From the NCBI RefSeq assembly GCF_900104145.1, contig NZ_FNLB01000006.1, positions 4,404,501 through 4,468,500 on the forward strand: 64,000 bases of DNA, in the 5' to 3' direction. A program made the translations under genes and the position numbers. The stretch comes from Pseudovibrio sp. Tun.PSC04-5.I4. GTDB lineage: Bacteria; Pseudomonadota; Alphaproteobacteria; Rhizobiales; Stappiaceae. Numbering within the stretch: position 1 is the first letter of the stretch; the number at the start of each line of letters is the position of its first letter. Shown here one piece after another: positions 1 to 8,609 of this stretch. Under the pieces are notes generated by a model. The model saw only the letters and a list, made by a program, of their open reading frames with translations, searched no databases and had not been told where the DNA came from.

Positions 1-76
1 CGTCGGTTTCACGACTAATGAAGCAGGCGTCACAGTACGTGTCGCCAAGCGTTCAGGAGACGTGATTGATGGCTGA
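1..76 (+). CDS. rplX: 50S ribosomal protein L24, C-terminal end only
   Basis: This is the last 24 codons of an open frame that enters from the left edge and stops at a TGA at 74-76. The end reads KRSGDVIDG, which matches the conserved tail of alphaproteobacterial L24. L24 is an early-assembly protein of the large subunit. Its position directly before rplE is the standard spc operon order. The rplE start lies inside its last codons, so the two genes overlap by 8 bases and are probably translationally coupled. Confidence 0.85.
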   Translation, partial: VGFTTNEAGVTVRVAKRSGDVIDG

Positions 77-626
77 CGCTACCTTTACTCCACGGCTTAA
101 AGCGCACTACAAAGATGTAGTGCGTGGACAGCTTCAGGAGAAGTTTAACTACACCAACCCAATGATGATTCCTTCGATCGAAAAGATCGTTTTGAACATG
201 GGTGTTGGTGAAGCTGTTGCTGATAGTAAGAAAGTTCGGATCGCTTCTGAAGATCTTAGCTTGATTGCTGGTCAAAAGGCGGTTATTACCCGTGCTAGAA
301 AGTCTATCGCGACCTTTAAGGTTCGTGAAGATATGCCTCTGGGTACTAAGGTTACACTTCGTCGTAATCAGATGTTCGAATTCATGGATCGTTTGATCAC
401 AATCGCGCTTCCGCGTGTACGTGATTTCCGCGGCCTGAATCCGAAAAGCTTTGACGGACGTGGCAACTACGCCTTGGGACTGAAAGAACACATTGTTTTC
501 CCTGAAATTGACTACGATAAAGTAGATCAAATGTGGGGCATGGACATTGTCGTTTGCACCAACGCAAAAACTGATGACGAAGCGCGTGAACTGCTGCGCG
601 CGTTCAACTTCCCGTTCCGCAAATAA
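69..626 (+). CDS. rplE: 50S ribosomal protein L5
   Basis: L5 binds 5S rRNA and sits in the central protuberance of the large subunit. The 185-residue product carries the family's [11 protein letters not shown] segment near residue 35, the central [12 protein letters not shown] segment and the FPFRK end. The ATG at 69 is chosen over a TTG at 66 because it gives the usual MADA-type start and overlaps the rplX stop. A hairpin whose loop contains the TAA stop follows at 611-640. Confidence 0.97.
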   Translation: MADATFTPRLKAHYKDVVRGQLQEKFNYTNPMMIPSIEKIVLNMGVGEAVADSKKVRIASEDLSLIAGQKAVITRARKSIATFKVREDMPLGTKVTLRRNQMFEFMDRLITIALPRVRDFRGLNPKSFDGRGNYALGLKEHIVFPEIDYDKVDQMWGMDIVVCTNAKTDDEARELLRAFNFPFRK

Positions 627-640
627 AAGCGGTATACGGG
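611..640 (+). other. Hairpin enclosing the rplE stop codon
   Basis: CCCGT (611-615) pairs with ACGGG (636-640) and CCGC (617-620) pairs with GCGG (629-632). The AT-rich loop 621-628 holds the TAA stop of rplE. There is no T tract, so it does not look like an intrinsic terminator. It is one of several such structures in this cluster. Confidence 0.5.
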
Positions 641-659
641 AAAGGAACGAGGACAGACG

Positions 660-965
660 ATGGCGAAGAAAAGCGCGGTCGAGAAAAATAAGCGGCGTAT
701 AGCTCTTGTAAGCAAGTTTGCTGCAAAGCGCGCTGCCCTGAAGGCGACGGCTAAAGACGAAAGTCTTTCTCTTGAGGAACGGTTCACTGCACGGCTCCAG
801 CTTGCTAAGCTGCCGCGCAATTCCGCACCTACAAGGGTACGTAACCGGTGTGAAATCACTGGGCGCCCACGCGGTTATTACCGCAAGCTTAAGATGTCGC
901 GTATTGCGCTTCGTGAGTTGGGTTCCATGGGCAAGATCCCGGGTCTCGTAAAGTCGAGCTGGTAA
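660..965 (+). CDS. rpsN: 30S ribosomal protein S14
   Basis: S14 is a head protein of the small subunit. The 101-residue length fits the long, zinc-free form: the CxxC pairs of the short form are absent, while [20 protein letters not shown] and the [10 protein letters not shown] end are present. The ATG lies 33 bases after the rplE stop. The next gene, rpsH, begins 12 bases after its stop with GGAG in the gap. Confidence 0.97.
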   Translation: MAKKSAVEKNKRRIALVSKFAAKRAALKATAKDESLSLEERFTARLQLAKLPRNSAPTRVRNRCEITGRPRGYYRKLKMSRIALRELGSMGKIPGLVKSSW

Positions 966-977
966 GGAGTTACTGCT

Positions 978-1376
978 ATGTCAATTTCCGATCCAGTCGG
1001 TGATATGCTTACGCGCATTCGTAATGCGCAGATGCGTCGCAAATCTAAAGTAAGCACACCTGCTTCTAAGTTACGCGCACGCATTTTGGACGTTTTGGCC
1101 TCGGAAGGTTATATCCGTGGTTACACTGCCGTTGATTTCGGTGGTGGTAAGTCCGAAATTGAAATTGAACTGAAGTACTTTGACGGTGCACCAGTGATAC
1201 GCACGATTGAGCGTGTATCTAAGCCTGGTCGTCGTGTATACTCTTCAGTCAAGAACATTCCACACGTGGCCAATGGCCTCGGTGTTTCTATTCTGTCCAC
1301 ACCTCAGGGTGTTATGGCGGATCATGATGCACGTGATAAAAACGTTGGTGGTGAAGTACTCTGCCGCATCTTCTGA
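978..1376 (+). CDS. rpsH: 30S ribosomal protein S8
   Basis: S8 binds the central domain of 16S rRNA and in gammaproteobacteria represses the spc operon by binding its own mRNA. The 132-residue protein starts [18 protein letters not shown] and ends GGEVLCRIF, both typical. The last five codons form the left arm of a perfect 13-bp hairpin that includes the stop codon (1358-1387). Whether this bears on autoregulation is unknown. Confidence 0.97.
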   Translation: MSISDPVGDMLTRIRNAQMRRKSKVSTPASKLRARILDVLASEGYIRGYTAVDFGGGKSEIEIELKYFDGAPVIRTIERVSKPGRRVYSSVKNIPHVANGLGVSILSTPQGVMADHDARDKNVGGEVLCRIF

Positions 1377-1387
1377 TGCGGCAGAGT
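1358..1387 (+). other. Perfect 13-bp hairpin over the rpsH stop codon
   Basis: ACTCTGCCGCATC (1358-1370) is followed by the loop TTCT and then its exact reverse complement (1375-1387). The TGA stop of rpsH (1374-1376) straddles loop and right arm. No T tract follows, so it is more likely an RNA stability, processing or regulatory element than an intrinsic terminator. Confidence 0.75.
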
Positions 1388-1420
1388 CCGATTGAGTAAA
1401 CTAACAGACAGGTTGATCCT

Positions 1421-1954
1421 ATGTCTCGAATTGGCAAAAAGCCAGTCCCCGTGCCAAGCGGGGTAACGGCAACGATCAACGGCCAGAATGTTATCGTAAA
1501 AGGCCCGAAGGGGGAGCTCTCCTTCGTGGTCCACGATATTGTTTCGGTCGAAATGACGGATGATGGTATCCGTCTTGATCCGCGCAACCAGACTAAAGCT
1601 GCGCGTTCCATGTGGGGTATGTCCCGCACCATGGTCGCAAACCTTATCACTGGTGTAACCTCCGGCTTCGTAAAGCAGCTGGCGATTACCGGTGTTGGTT
1701 ATCGTGCACAAGTTCAAGGTAAAACCCTTAATCTCGCTCTCGGTTTCTCTCATGATGTCAAATTTGACATTCCTGAGGGTGTTGAGATCAAATGTCCGAA
1801 GCCGACAGAAATTGTCATCAACGGCATTGATAAGCAGCAGATAGGGCAGGTAGCCGCGAACATTCGTGAATATCGCCCACCTGAGCCATACAAAGGCAAG
1901 GGTATTCGTTATGCGGACGAATTCATCGTTCGTAAAGAAGGCAAGAAGAAGTAA
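1421..1954 (+). CDS. rplF: 50S ribosomal protein L6
   Basis: L6 binds 23S rRNA near the sarcin-ricin loop and factor-binding site. The 177-residue product shows the start [15 protein letters not shown] and the C-terminal signature [18 protein letters not shown], which is highly conserved. It sits between rpsH and rplR in the canonical order, 44 bases after rpsH and 11 before rplR. Confidence 0.97.
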   Translation: MSRIGKKPVPVPSGVTATINGQNVIVKGPKGELSFVVHDIVSVEMTDDGIRLDPRNQTKAARSMWGMSRTMVANLITGVTSGFVKQLAITGVGYRAQVQGKTLNLALGFSHDVKFDIPEGVEIKCPKPTEIVINGIDKQQIGQVAANIREYRPPEPYKGKGIRYADEFIVRKEGKKK

Positions 1955-1965
1955 CGGTACGGACC

Positions 1966-2319
1966 ATGGCGAATGGAAATTCTTTCGAACGTCGTCGCGC
2001 CCGTGTGCGCCGTTCGGTCAAAAAGGTAGCGAATGGTCGTTTACGACTATCCGTCTTCCGCTCATCCAAGCAAATTTACGCTCAGATCATCGACGACGCC
2101 AAGGGTGTTACCCTTGCATCTGCGTCTACGATTGAAAAAGACGTAAATGTAGCAAACGGCGGCAACAAAGATGCTGCTGTTGCTGTAGGCAAGCTGATTG
2201 CTGAACGCGCTATTGCTGCGGGTATCAAAGAAGTCGTGTTTGATCGCGGTGGTTATATCTATCATGGCCGTGTTCAGGCTTTGGCAGATGCTGCCCGTGA
2301 AGGCGGTCTGAGCTTCTGA
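1966..2319 (+). CDS. rplR: 50S ribosomal protein L18
   Basis: L18 binds 5S rRNA with L5 and L25. The 117-residue product has a basic N-terminus ([14 protein letters not shown]), the [17 protein letters not shown] strand region and the usual [23 protein letters not shown] end. It begins 11 bases after rplF. A six-pair AGCGCC/GGTGCT hairpin with a TTTT loop lies at 2322-2337, between its stop and rpsE. Confidence 0.97.
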   Translation: MANGNSFERRRARVRRSVKKVANGRLRLSVFRSSKQIYAQIIDDAKGVTLASASTIEKDVNVANGGNKDAAVAVGKLIAERAIAAGIKEVVFDRGGYIYHGRVQALADAAREGGLSF

Positions 2320-2360
2320 TCAGCGCCTTTTGGTGCTCCTAAATAACGGGAAACATTATT

Positions 2361-2924
2361 ATGGCGAGACAGGATAACCGGGATCGTGAAGAGCGCGACA
2401 GCGAATTTGTCGATAAGCTTGTTCACATCAACCGCGTCGCTAAAGTTGTCAAGGGTGGTCGTCGTTTCGGCTTCGCTGCTCTTGTAGTAGTTGGTGATCA
2501 AAAAGGCCGCGTTGGCTTTGGTCACGGTAAGGCTCGTGAAGTGCCAGAAGCCATCCGCAAAGCGACTGAAGCCGCTAAGCGTACTATGGTTCGTGTGCCA
2601 CTTCGTGAAGGCCGTACACTCCATCACGATGTTGAAGGTCAGCATGGCGCCGGGAAAGTTGTGCTTCGCGCAGCTCCTGCAGGTACTGGTATTATTGCCG
2701 GTGGTCCTATGCGTGCTGTGTTCGAAACGCTCGGTGTTCAGGATGTTGTTGCGAAGTCCCTCGGAACTTCCAACCCATACAACATGGTGCGTGCGACTTT
2801 TGACGCACTGAAAAAAGAAGACAGCCCGCGTTCTGTTGCAGCACGTCGTGGTCTCAAGGTTTCATCCTTGCAGGCACGTCGTCGTGACAAAGACGATGCG
2901 GCACCAGTAAAGGCTGAGGCGTAA
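2361..2924 (+). CDS. rpsE: 30S ribosomal protein S5
   Basis: S5 contributes to decoding fidelity and the mRNA entry site. The 187-residue product has the dsRBD-like segment beginning about residue 20 ([19 protein letters not shown]), the [17 protein letters not shown] segment and the C-terminal [16 protein letters not shown] segment. Its TAA stop forms part of a small GTAA-loop hairpin (2915-2930). Confidence 0.97.
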   Translation: MARQDNRDREERDSEFVDKLVHINRVAKVVKGGRRFGFAALVVVGDQKGRVGFGHGKAREVPEAIRKATEAAKRTMVRVPLREGRTLHHDVEGQHGAGKVVLRAAPAGTGIIAGGPMRAVFETLGVQDVVAKSLGTSNPYNMVRATFDALKKEDSPRSVAARRGLKVSSLQARRRDKDDAAPVKAEA

Positions 2925-2930
2925 GCCTCA
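2915..2930 (+). other. Hairpin with the rpsE stop codon in its loop
   Basis: TGAGGC (2915-2920) pairs with GCCTCA (2925-2930) around the tetraloop GTAA, which contains the TAA stop of rpsE. No T tract follows directly. Confidence 0.5.
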
Positions 2931-2965
2931 CAGCTTTTGCTGGCTGGAGAACAAGGGTTAGTGTC

Positions 2966-3160
2966 ATGGCTAATACTGAACAGACCGTAACGGTCGAACA
3001 GATCGGTAGCCCGCTTCGCCGTCCTGCTGATCAGCGTGCAACGCTGATTGGTTTGGGTTTGAACAAGATGCATCGTCGTCGTACTCTGAAGGATACTCCA
3101 GAAGTACGCGGCATGATCCGTAAGGTTCAGCATCTGGTTCGCGTCGTAGACGAAGCATAG
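2966..3160 (+). CDS. rpmD: 50S ribosomal protein L30
   Basis: This 64-residue protein contains the L30 core [21 protein letters not shown] followed by [20 protein letters not shown]. It is a small, late-assembling large-subunit protein absent from some bacterial lineages. It lies between rpsE and rplO in normal spc order. The start follows a modest ribosome site 42 bases after rpsE. Confidence 0.96.
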   Translation: MANTEQTVTVEQIGSPLRRPADQRATLIGLGLNKMHRRRTLKDTPEVRGMIRKVQHLVRVVDEA

Positions 3161-3178
3161 CGAACCGGGAGAACTATC

Positions 3179-3646
3179 ATGAAACTCAACGAACTCCGGG
3201 ATAACCCGGGTGCTGTTAAGGACCGTACACGCGTAGGACGCGGCATCGGTTCTGGCAAGGGAAAGACTGGCGGCCGTGGTGTCAAAGGTCAAAAATCCCG
3301 TTCGGGTGTTGCCATTAAGGGTTTTGAGGGCGGGCAGATGCCATTGCATCGTCGTCTTCCAAAGCGCGGCTTCACCAACATTTTTGCTAAGGACCTGAAT
3401 ATCGTGTCCTTGGGACGTGTTCAGACAGCGATTGAAGCCGGTAAGCTTGATGCTTCCGCAACAGTTACTGTTGAAACACTTAAAGCAGCCGGCATTGTTC
3501 GCCGCGTTCTGGATGGCGTTCGCCTCCTGTCCGACGGTGAACTGAAGACTGCTGTGAACTTCGAGATTGCTGGTGCTTCCAAAACTGCTGTTGAAGCAGT
3601 TGAGAAAGTAGGCGGCAAGGTCGTCATCAAGGAAGGCAAGGCTTAA
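3179..3646 (+). CDS. rplO: 50S ribosomal protein L15
   Basis: L15 is a late-assembly protein with a long extended N-terminal tail in the large subunit. The 155-residue product starts [26 protein letters not shown] and has the glycine- and arginine-rich [13 protein letters not shown] segment typical of the tail. Its final codons (GGC AAG GCT TAA) form the left arm and loop of an intrinsic terminator at 3636-3663, separating it from secY. Confidence 0.97.
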   Translation: MKLNELRDNPGAVKDRTRVGRGIGSGKGKTGGRGVKGQKSRSGVAIKGFEGGQMPLHRRLPKRGFTNIFAKDLNIVSLGRVQTAIEAGKLDASATVTVETLKAAGIVRRVLDGVRLLSDGELKTAVNFEIAGASKTAVEAVEKVGGKVVIKEGKA

Positions 3647-3663
3647 CAGCCTTGCTTTTTTTT
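3636..3663 (+). terminator. Intrinsic terminator over the rplO stop codon
   Basis: GCAAGGCT (3636-3643), loop TAAC and AGCCTTGC (3648-3655) form a perfect 8-bp stem followed by eight T residues. The TAA stop of rplO is in the loop. The shape is that of a Rho-independent terminator, placed inside the spc cluster before secY. Ribosomes finishing rplO would cover the left arm, so termination may depend on translation. Confidence 0.75.
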
Positions 3664-3693
3664 GGGGTGTATCCAAACTGACCGGAGCGCGGG

Positions 3694-5034
3694 ATGGCTT
3701 CTGCTGCCGAGCAACTTGCTTCAAACTTAAACTTTTCTGCCTTTGCAAAGGCTGAGGAACTGAAGAAGCGGATCTGGTTCACGCTAGGCGCGCTTTTGGT
3801 TTACCGATTCGGTACCTATATCCCTCTGCCTGGAATTAATCCTGACGCGCTTGCTCAGGCCTTCGGAAACGTACAGACTGGCATTGTTGGTCTGTTCAAT
3901 ATGTTCTCCGGTGGTGCTGTCGAGCGTATGGCTATTTTTGCCCTCGGCATTATGCCATATATTTCTGCGTCGATTATTATTCAGCTTATGACTTCTGTTG
4001 TTCCTTCGTTGGAACAACTGAAGAAAGAGGGTGAACAGGGCCGGAAAAAAATCAACCAGTACACTCGTTTTGGTACAGTGATTTTGGCTACTTTCCAGGC
4101 ATACGGTATTTCCGTAGGTTTGGAATCTGGCGCGAACATTGTTATCGATCCGGGCTGGTTCTTCCGTATTGCTACTGTTCTTACTCTTGTTGGTGGTACA
4201 ATGTTCCTGATGTGGCTGGGTGAGCAAATCACCTCACGCGGCATTGGTAACGGCATTTCCCTAATTATTTTCGCCGGTATTGTTGCTGGTCTTCCCTCTG
4301 CTATTGCTTCTACATTGGAGCTCGGTCGTCAGGGTGCACTAGCTACGCCAATCATTCTGTTGGTCATTGTGCTTTCAGTTGTGATTATTGGTGTCATTGT
4401 ATTTATGGAACGTGCACAGCGCAGGTTGCTGATTCAGTATCCTCGTCGCCAACAGGGAAATAAGATGTTCGAGGGGAACACGTCGTTCCTCCCGCTTAAG
4501 CTCAATACGGCAGGTGTTATTCCACCGATTTTTGCTAGTTCCTTGTTATTGGTGCCTGCAACCGTTGCTGGCTTCCAAACGGCTGATGCCACTGGTGCGA
4601 TGGCGTGGTTGACTACAATCACTGCTTTGCTTGGTAATGGCCAGCCGCTTTACATGGCACTTTATGCGACATTGATCGTTTTCTTCTGTTTTTTCTATAC
4701 CGCGATTGTTTTCAATCCGACGGAAACTGCAGATAACCTCAAGAAACATGGTGGCTTTATACCAGGGATTCGTCCCGGCGAACGGACTGCGCAGTACATT
4801 GACCATGTGCTAACTCGTATTACGGTTGTTGGTGCAATATACATTACGTTAATTTGTATGTTGCCAGAGTTCTTGATCTCAGCAACGGGTGTTCCGTTCT
4901 ACTTCGGTGGTACGTCTCTACTCATTGTTGTTAGCGTTACCATGGATACCGTTTCTCAGATCCAGGGACATCTTCTTGCACATCAGTACGAAGGTTTGGT
5001 GAAGAAAACGAAGTTGAAGGGGAAACGCAGATGA
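3694..5034 (+). CDS. secY: Protein translocase subunit SecY
   Basis: SecY forms the protein-conducting channel of the Sec translocon in the inner membrane, with SecE and SecG. The 446-residue product shows ten hydrophobic segments, the plug region [25 protein letters not shown] (abridged here: [10 protein letters not shown] near residue 85) and the cytosolic loop ending [13 protein letters not shown] near residue 270. The start at 3694 has GGAG six bases upstream. Its TGA overlaps the adk ATG as ATGA. A terminator lies just upstream, so a promoter of its own is possible. Confidence 0.97.
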   Translation: MASAAEQLASNLNFSAFAKAEELKKRIWFTLGALLVYRFGTYIPLPGINPDALAQAFGNVQTGIVGLFNMFSGGAVERMAIFALGIMPYISASIIIQLMTSVVPSLEQLKKEGEQGRKKINQYTRFGTVILATFQAYGISVGLESGANIVIDPGWFFRIATVLTLVGGTMFLMWLGEQITSRGIGNGISLIIFAGIVAGLPSAIASTLELGRQGALATPIILLVIVLSVVIIGVIVFMERAQRRLLIQYPRRQQGNKMFEGNTSFLPLKLNTAGVIPPIFASSLLLVPATVAGFQTADATGAMAWLTTITALLGNGQPLYMALYATLIVFFCFFYTAIVFNPTETADNLKKHGGFIPGIRPGERTAQYIDHVLTRITVVGAIYITLICMLPEFLISATGVPFYFGGTSLLIVVSVTMDTVSQIQGHLLAHQYEGLVKKTKLKGKRR

Positions 5035-5603
5035 GACTGATTCTTCTTGGACCCCCTGGTGCTGGAAAAGGTACTCAGGCGGGCCGACTTGTAGACGCAC
5101 ATGGTATTGTGCAACTTTCTACAGGAGATATGCTTCGCGCGGCTGTTGCCGCTCAAAGCGAAATCGGCCTGAAGGTTAAAGATGTTTTAGCTCGTGGTGA
5201 GCTTGTTTCTGATGATCTCATTTGTTCCATTATTTCTGATCGTACAGATCAGTCTGATTGTGCGAATGGTTTTATTCTGGACGGTTTTCCGCGTACCATT
5301 GCGCAGGCTGATGCACTTGCTGCATTGCTTGATAAGAAGGGCCAGAGACTCGATGCTGTTGTTCAGTTGAAAGTCAACGAAGGTATTCTTCTTGAACGAA
5401 TTGAAACACGTGCTCGCGAGAGCGCAGAAATTCGTTCCGATGATAATGCTGAAGCTTTGAAGAAGCGTCTTGCGGTTTATAACGAACAAACAGCTCCACT
5501 CGTTCACTACTACGATGAGCGGAATATGCTGATGACTGTTGACGGTATGCGTTCCGTTAACGAGGTTGCTTCTGAAATCGATGCTATTTTGAGCACGGTT
5601 TAA
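5031..5603 (+). CDS. adk: Adenylate kinase
   Basis: Adenylate kinase converts ATP and AMP to two ADP in the cytoplasm. The P-loop [10 protein letters not shown] is at residues 7-16, the AMP-site STGDMLRAA follows near 30, and GFPRTIAQA lies near 85. At 190 residues it is the short form with a reduced LID ([12 protein letters not shown]) and no zinc cysteines, as in other rhizobial-type enzymes. It overlaps secY by four bases. The TAA stop lies in the loop of a terminator (5592-5615). Confidence 0.96.
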   Translation: MRLILLGPPGAGKGTQAGRLVDAHGIVQLSTGDMLRAAVAAQSEIGLKVKDVLARGELVSDDLICSIISDRTDQSDCANGFILDGFPRTIAQADALAALLDKKGQRLDAVVQLKVNEGILLERIETRARESAEIRSDDNAEALKKRLAVYNEQTAPLVHYYDERNMLMTVDGMRSVNEVASEIDAILSTV

Positions 5604-5615
5604 TCCGTGCTTTTT
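5592..5615 (+). terminator. Intrinsic terminator over the adk stop codon
   Basis: AGCACGG (5592-5598) and CCGTGCT (5605-5611) form a perfect 7-bp stem around TTTAAT, which holds the adk TAA stop. T residues follow. This probably ends the secY-adk transcript. Confidence 0.75.
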
Positions 5616-5618
5616 AAA

Positions 5619-5695
5619 GGCAGGCGCTTGCGCCTGTCTTCATAATAAAGTATAGCCGGCGCACATCGACACCATAATCGATTGGCGCCGGTTTT
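5619..5695 (+). promoter_or_regulatory. Two further hairpins in the leader of rpsM
   Basis: GGCAGGCGC (5619-5627) pairs with GCGCCTGTC (5630-5638). CCGGCGC (5656-5662) pairs with GCGCCGG (5685-5691), enclosing an inner ATCGA/TCGAT helix (5665-5669 with 5678-5682), and is followed by TTTT. Together with the adk terminator this makes three consecutive stem-loops before rpsM. The last may be a second terminator, an attenuator or an untranslated leader of the alpha operon. The role is inference. Confidence 0.5.
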
Positions 5696-5823
5696 CCTTG
5701 GGAAACTGAGGCTGATCTTTTTGCTGTGTGATTGGACGCTGTTGCTCTTCGGGGTGAGGGTGTTTTATCTGCAGGAAAATGGGAGAGGGAGCAATCCGCC
5801 CCTCGTATTTGGAGAAACGAAAC

Positions 5824-6192
5824 GTGGCACGTATTGCTGGCGTCAACATTCCGACGAACAAGCGCGTAGTTATCGCGCTGCAGTACATTCATGGTATTGG
5901 CTCGAAGTTCGCGCAGGAAATTACCGAAAAAACCGGTATTGCTGCAGAGCGTCGCGTTAATGAACTTTCTGATGCAGAAGTTCTGAAAATCCGTGAAGCA
6001 ATCGACGCAAATTACACCGTAGAGGGTGATCTTCGTCGTAGCACTGCAATGAACATTAAGCGTCTCATGGACCTTGGTTGCTACCGTGGCCTTCGCCACC
6101 GTCGTGGTCTGCCTGTTCGTGGTCAGCGCACTCATACCAACGCTCGTACTCGCAAGGGTCCTGCTAAAGCGATCGCTGGTAAGAAAAAATAA
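5824..6192 (+). CDS. rpsM: 30S ribosomal protein S13
   Basis: S13 is a small-subunit head protein forming bridges with L5 and contacting P-site tRNA. The GTG at 5824 is chosen because it gives the conserved start (M)[14 protein letters not shown] with GGAG upstream. An ATG at 5779 in frame would add 15 non-conserved residues. The 122-residue product has the helix-two-turn-helix region and ends in the basic [11 protein letters not shown] tail. It opens the alpha operon part of the cluster. Confidence 0.96.
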   Translation: MARIAGVNIPTNKRVVIALQYIHGIGSKFAQEITEKTGIAAERRVNELSDAEVLKIREAIDANYTVEGDLRRSTAMNIKRLMDLGCYRGLRHRRGLPVRGQRTHTNARTRKGPAKAIAGKKK

Positions 6193-6257
6193 CTAGCCGG
6201 TTTTCCGGTGGAGCCGCCGGCCATACGGCGGTGTAGATATCGAAGTTAGGAATTATA

Positions 6258-6647
6258 ATGGCTAAAGAATCGACGCGCGTGCGTCGTCGCGAACGGAAGA
6301 ATATTTCTTCAGGTGTCGCGCATGTGAACTCTACGTTCAATAACACCATGATCACGATCACCGATGCACAGGGCAATACGATTTCTTGGTCGTCTGCTGG
6401 CGCGCTTGGCTTTAAGGGGTCTCGTAAGTCCACCCCTTACGCAGCACAGGTCGCAGCCGAAGACGCTGGTCGTAAAGCTGCTGAGCACGGCATGCGTACT
6501 CTCGAAGTAGAAGTACGTGGACCAGGTTCAGGTCGCGAATCCGCATTGCGTGCGCTCCAGGCTGCAGGTTTTGTTATTACGTCTATCCGTGACGTAACAC
6601 CAATCCCGCACAACGGTTGTCGTCCTCGTAAGCGTCGCCGCGTCTAA
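6258..6647 (+). CDS. rpsK: 30S ribosomal protein S11
   Basis: S11 lies on the platform and contacts mRNA at the E site. The 129-residue product carries [18 protein letters not shown] near residue 20, the [15 protein letters not shown] segment, and the conserved end [16 protein letters not shown]. The basic N-terminal extension ([15 protein letters not shown]) is usual in alphaproteobacteria. The stop codon is in the left arm of a small hairpin at 6642-6660. Confidence 0.97.
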   Translation: MAKESTRVRRRERKNISSGVAHVNSTFNNTMITITDAQGNTISWSSAGALGFKGSRKSTPYAAQVAAEDAGRKAAEHGMRTLEVEVRGPGSGRESALRALQAAGFVITSIRDVTPIPHNGCRPRKRRRV

Positions 6648-6660
6648 CAGTTTGTTAGGC
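6642..6660 (+). other. Hairpin over the rpsK stop codon
   Basis: GTCTAACA (6642-6649) pairs with TGTTAGGC (6653-6660) with one T-G wobble and a 3-base loop. The TAA stop at 6645-6647 is in the left arm. No strong T tract follows. Confidence 0.45.
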
Positions 6661-6726
6661 AGTTTTCCACCCAGGCAAGGAATTGTGGGCCATTAGGCCT
6701 ACGGGATAGCCAGAGGGTATTTAAAC

Positions 6727-7749
6727 GTGACAATTCAGAAAAATTGGCAAGAGCTTATCAAGCCAACTAAACTCGACATTCGTACTGGTGATGATGCCCG
6801 CTTTAAAGCTTCTGTAGTTGCAGAGCCGCTTGAGCGTGGTTACGGCCTTACTCTTGGTAATGCCCTGCGTCGCGTGCTGCTGAGCTCCCTTCAGGGTGCT
6901 GCAGTGACCGCGATTCAGATCGATGGTGTTCTCCATGAGTTCTCGTCTATTCCTGGCGTTCGTGAAGATGTTACTGACATCATCCTGAACATCAAGGAAA
7001 TCGCACTTCGTATGGAAAGCGAGGGGCCAAAACGTATGGTTCTGCGGAAGCAGGGTCCAGGTTCGGTCTACGCTGGTGATATTGAAACTGTAGGTGACGT
7101 TGAGGTTCTTAACCCCAACTTGCTGCTGTGTAACCTTGATGAAGGTGCTGAAATTCGCATCGAATTCACTGTTAACATCGGCAAGGGTTATGTTCCTGCT
7201 GCCGCTAACCGTCCAGAAGATGCTCCGATCGGCTTGATTCCGGTTGACAGCCTTTATTCTCCGGTTAAGAAGGTTTCTTATAAGGTTGAGAACACCCGTG
7301 AGGGTCAGGTTCTTGATTATGATAAGCTGTCTATGACTGTTGAAACTGACGGATCTGTGATCCCTGAAGATGCTGTAGCATTCGCTGCACGTATCCTACA
7401 GGATCAGCTGTCTATCTTCGTTAACTTCGAAGAGCCGCAGCGTGAAGTTCAAGAAGATACAGTTGCAGAACTTGCGTTCAACCCAGCACTGCTGAAAAAG
7501 GTTGATGAGCTTGAGTTGTCTGTACGTTCGGCGAACTGCCTGAAGAACGACAATATCGTCTATATTGGCGATCTCATTCAAAAGACTGAGGCAGAAATGC
7601 TTCGTACACCGAACTTCGGTCGTAAGTCTCTTAACGAGATCAAAGAAGTTCTGGCGCAGATGGGCCTGCATCTCGGTATGGAAGTGGCAAACTGGCCACC
7701 TGAAAATATCGATGAGCTTGCTAAGCGCTACGAAGACCACCAATATTAA
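6727..7749 (+). CDS. rpoA: DNA-directed RNA polymerase subunit alpha
   Basis: The alpha subunit dimerises to nucleate RNA polymerase assembly and contacts regulators and UP elements. The 340-residue product has the N-terminal assembly domain ([22 protein letters not shown] near residue 38) and the C-terminal DNA-binding domain ([18 protein letters not shown] and [18 protein letters not shown], about 270-310). The start is GTG, with the following [12 protein letters not shown] typical of the family. It stands between rpsK and rplQ as usual. Confidence 0.97.
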   Translation: MTIQKNWQELIKPTKLDIRTGDDARFKASVVAEPLERGYGLTLGNALRRVLLSSLQGAAVTAIQIDGVLHEFSSIPGVREDVTDIILNIKEIALRMESEGPKRMVLRKQGPGSVYAGDIETVGDVEVLNPNLLLCNLDEGAEIRIEFTVNIGKGYVPAAANRPEDAPIGLIPVDSLYSPVKKVSYKVENTREGQVLDYDKLSMTVETDGSVIPEDAVAFAARILQDQLSIFVNFEEPQREVQEDTVAELAFNPALLKKVDELELSVRSANCLKNDNIVYIGDLIQKTEAEMLRTPNFGRKSLNEIKEVLAQMGLHLGMEVANWPPENIDELAKRYEDHQY

Positions 7750-7829
7750 AGGAACAGGAACCAAACGCTTTGCGTGAGGTTCCGGCGATCTACTGTTAGA
7801 TCGCAATTGACTTAACAAAGGAGAGGGCC

Positions 7830-8261
7830 ATGCGCCACGGTAAATCCGGCCGCAAGCTCAATCGGACGTCAAGCCACCGTAAAGCGATGTTCGCTAACAT
7901 GGCAGCTTCGCTCATCGAACATGAGCAGATTGTGACGACGCTTCCGAAAGCAAAAGAAATGCGTCCAATCATCGAAAAGCTCATCACTTTGGGCAAACGC
8001 GGTGACTTGCATGCACGTCGTCAAGCGATCTCCCAGATCCGTGACATTCCAATGGTAGCAAAACTTTTTGATACCCTTGCGAAACGTTACGCTGATCGCC
8101 AGGGTGGCTACGCACGTGTCCTGAAAGCTGGTTTCCGTCATGGTGATAATGCACCAATGGCTGTTATCGAGCTGGTTGAGCGCGATGTAGAAGCTCGCGG
8201 CGCTGCTGATCGTGCACGCGTTGCTGCTGAAGAAACTGTAGAAGCGGAAGTTGCTGCGTAA
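7830..8261 (+). CDS. rplQ: 50S ribosomal protein L17
   Basis: L17 is a large-subunit surface protein. The 143-residue product begins [20 protein letters not shown], the diagnostic N-terminus, and ends in an acidic and alanine-rich tail common in alphaproteobacteria. A strong AGGAGAG site precedes the ATG. It is the last gene of the ribosomal cluster; an intrinsic terminator follows at 8283-8311. Confidence 0.97.
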   Translation: MRHGKSGRKLNRTSSHRKAMFANMAASLIEHEQIVTTLPKAKEMRPIIEKLITLGKRGDLHARRQAISQIRDIPMVAKLFDTLAKRYADRQGGYARVLKAGFRHGDNAPMAVIELVERDVEARGAADRARVAAEETVEAEVAA

Positions 8262-8282
8262 GTTTTTTTCAGAGTTGATTTT

Positions 8283-8311
8283 AAAAAGGGTGCCTTTGGG
8301 TGCCCTTTTTT
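8283..8311 (+). terminator. Intrinsic terminator of the ribosomal cluster
   Basis: AAAAAGGGTGCC and GGTGCCCTTTTT form a 12-bp stem with two G-U pairs and a TTTG loop, ending in a T run. It lies 21 bases after the rplQ stop. Confidence 0.85.
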
Positions 8312-8549
8312 ATTGCCTGAATGACGTTCATCGATGCAAATGATAATAAACTGCGTGATTTATACATACTGAATTGGGGAAATGCATCACGGATGCTGTT
8401 TTGGCGTTACCAGCGATAAAAGGACGTGGCTGGAGCATGAATACAACCAATACTGGCAGAGAAAGAACTGCTTATTGCGAAAAAACCCCACCAAATCAGT
8501 CCGGTATTCGAATTATTCGTGGATTTGAAAGAAATTTTAAATAATTGTT

Positions 8550-8564
8550 TTAAGCAGTGCTTAA
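8550..8564 (+). promoter_or_regulatory. Candidate CtrA-binding site upstream of the chemoreceptor gene
   Basis: TTAA-GCAGTGC-TTAA is an exact match to the TTAA-N7-TTAA consensus of the alphaproteobacterial cell-cycle regulator CtrA. A TATGCT hexamer at 8579-8584 is at a plausible -10 distance. CtrA often controls motility and chemotaxis genes. The match is seen; binding is inferred. Confidence 0.55.
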
Positions 8565-8609
8565 CACTAAAGAATGACTATGCTCCCAACGTATTATTCG
8601 GGGGCAGAT

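Noticed and set aside
5704..5823. S13 starting at ATG 5779
   Set aside because: The 15 added residues are absent from the family, and GTG 5824 has GGAG upstream and gives the conserved start.
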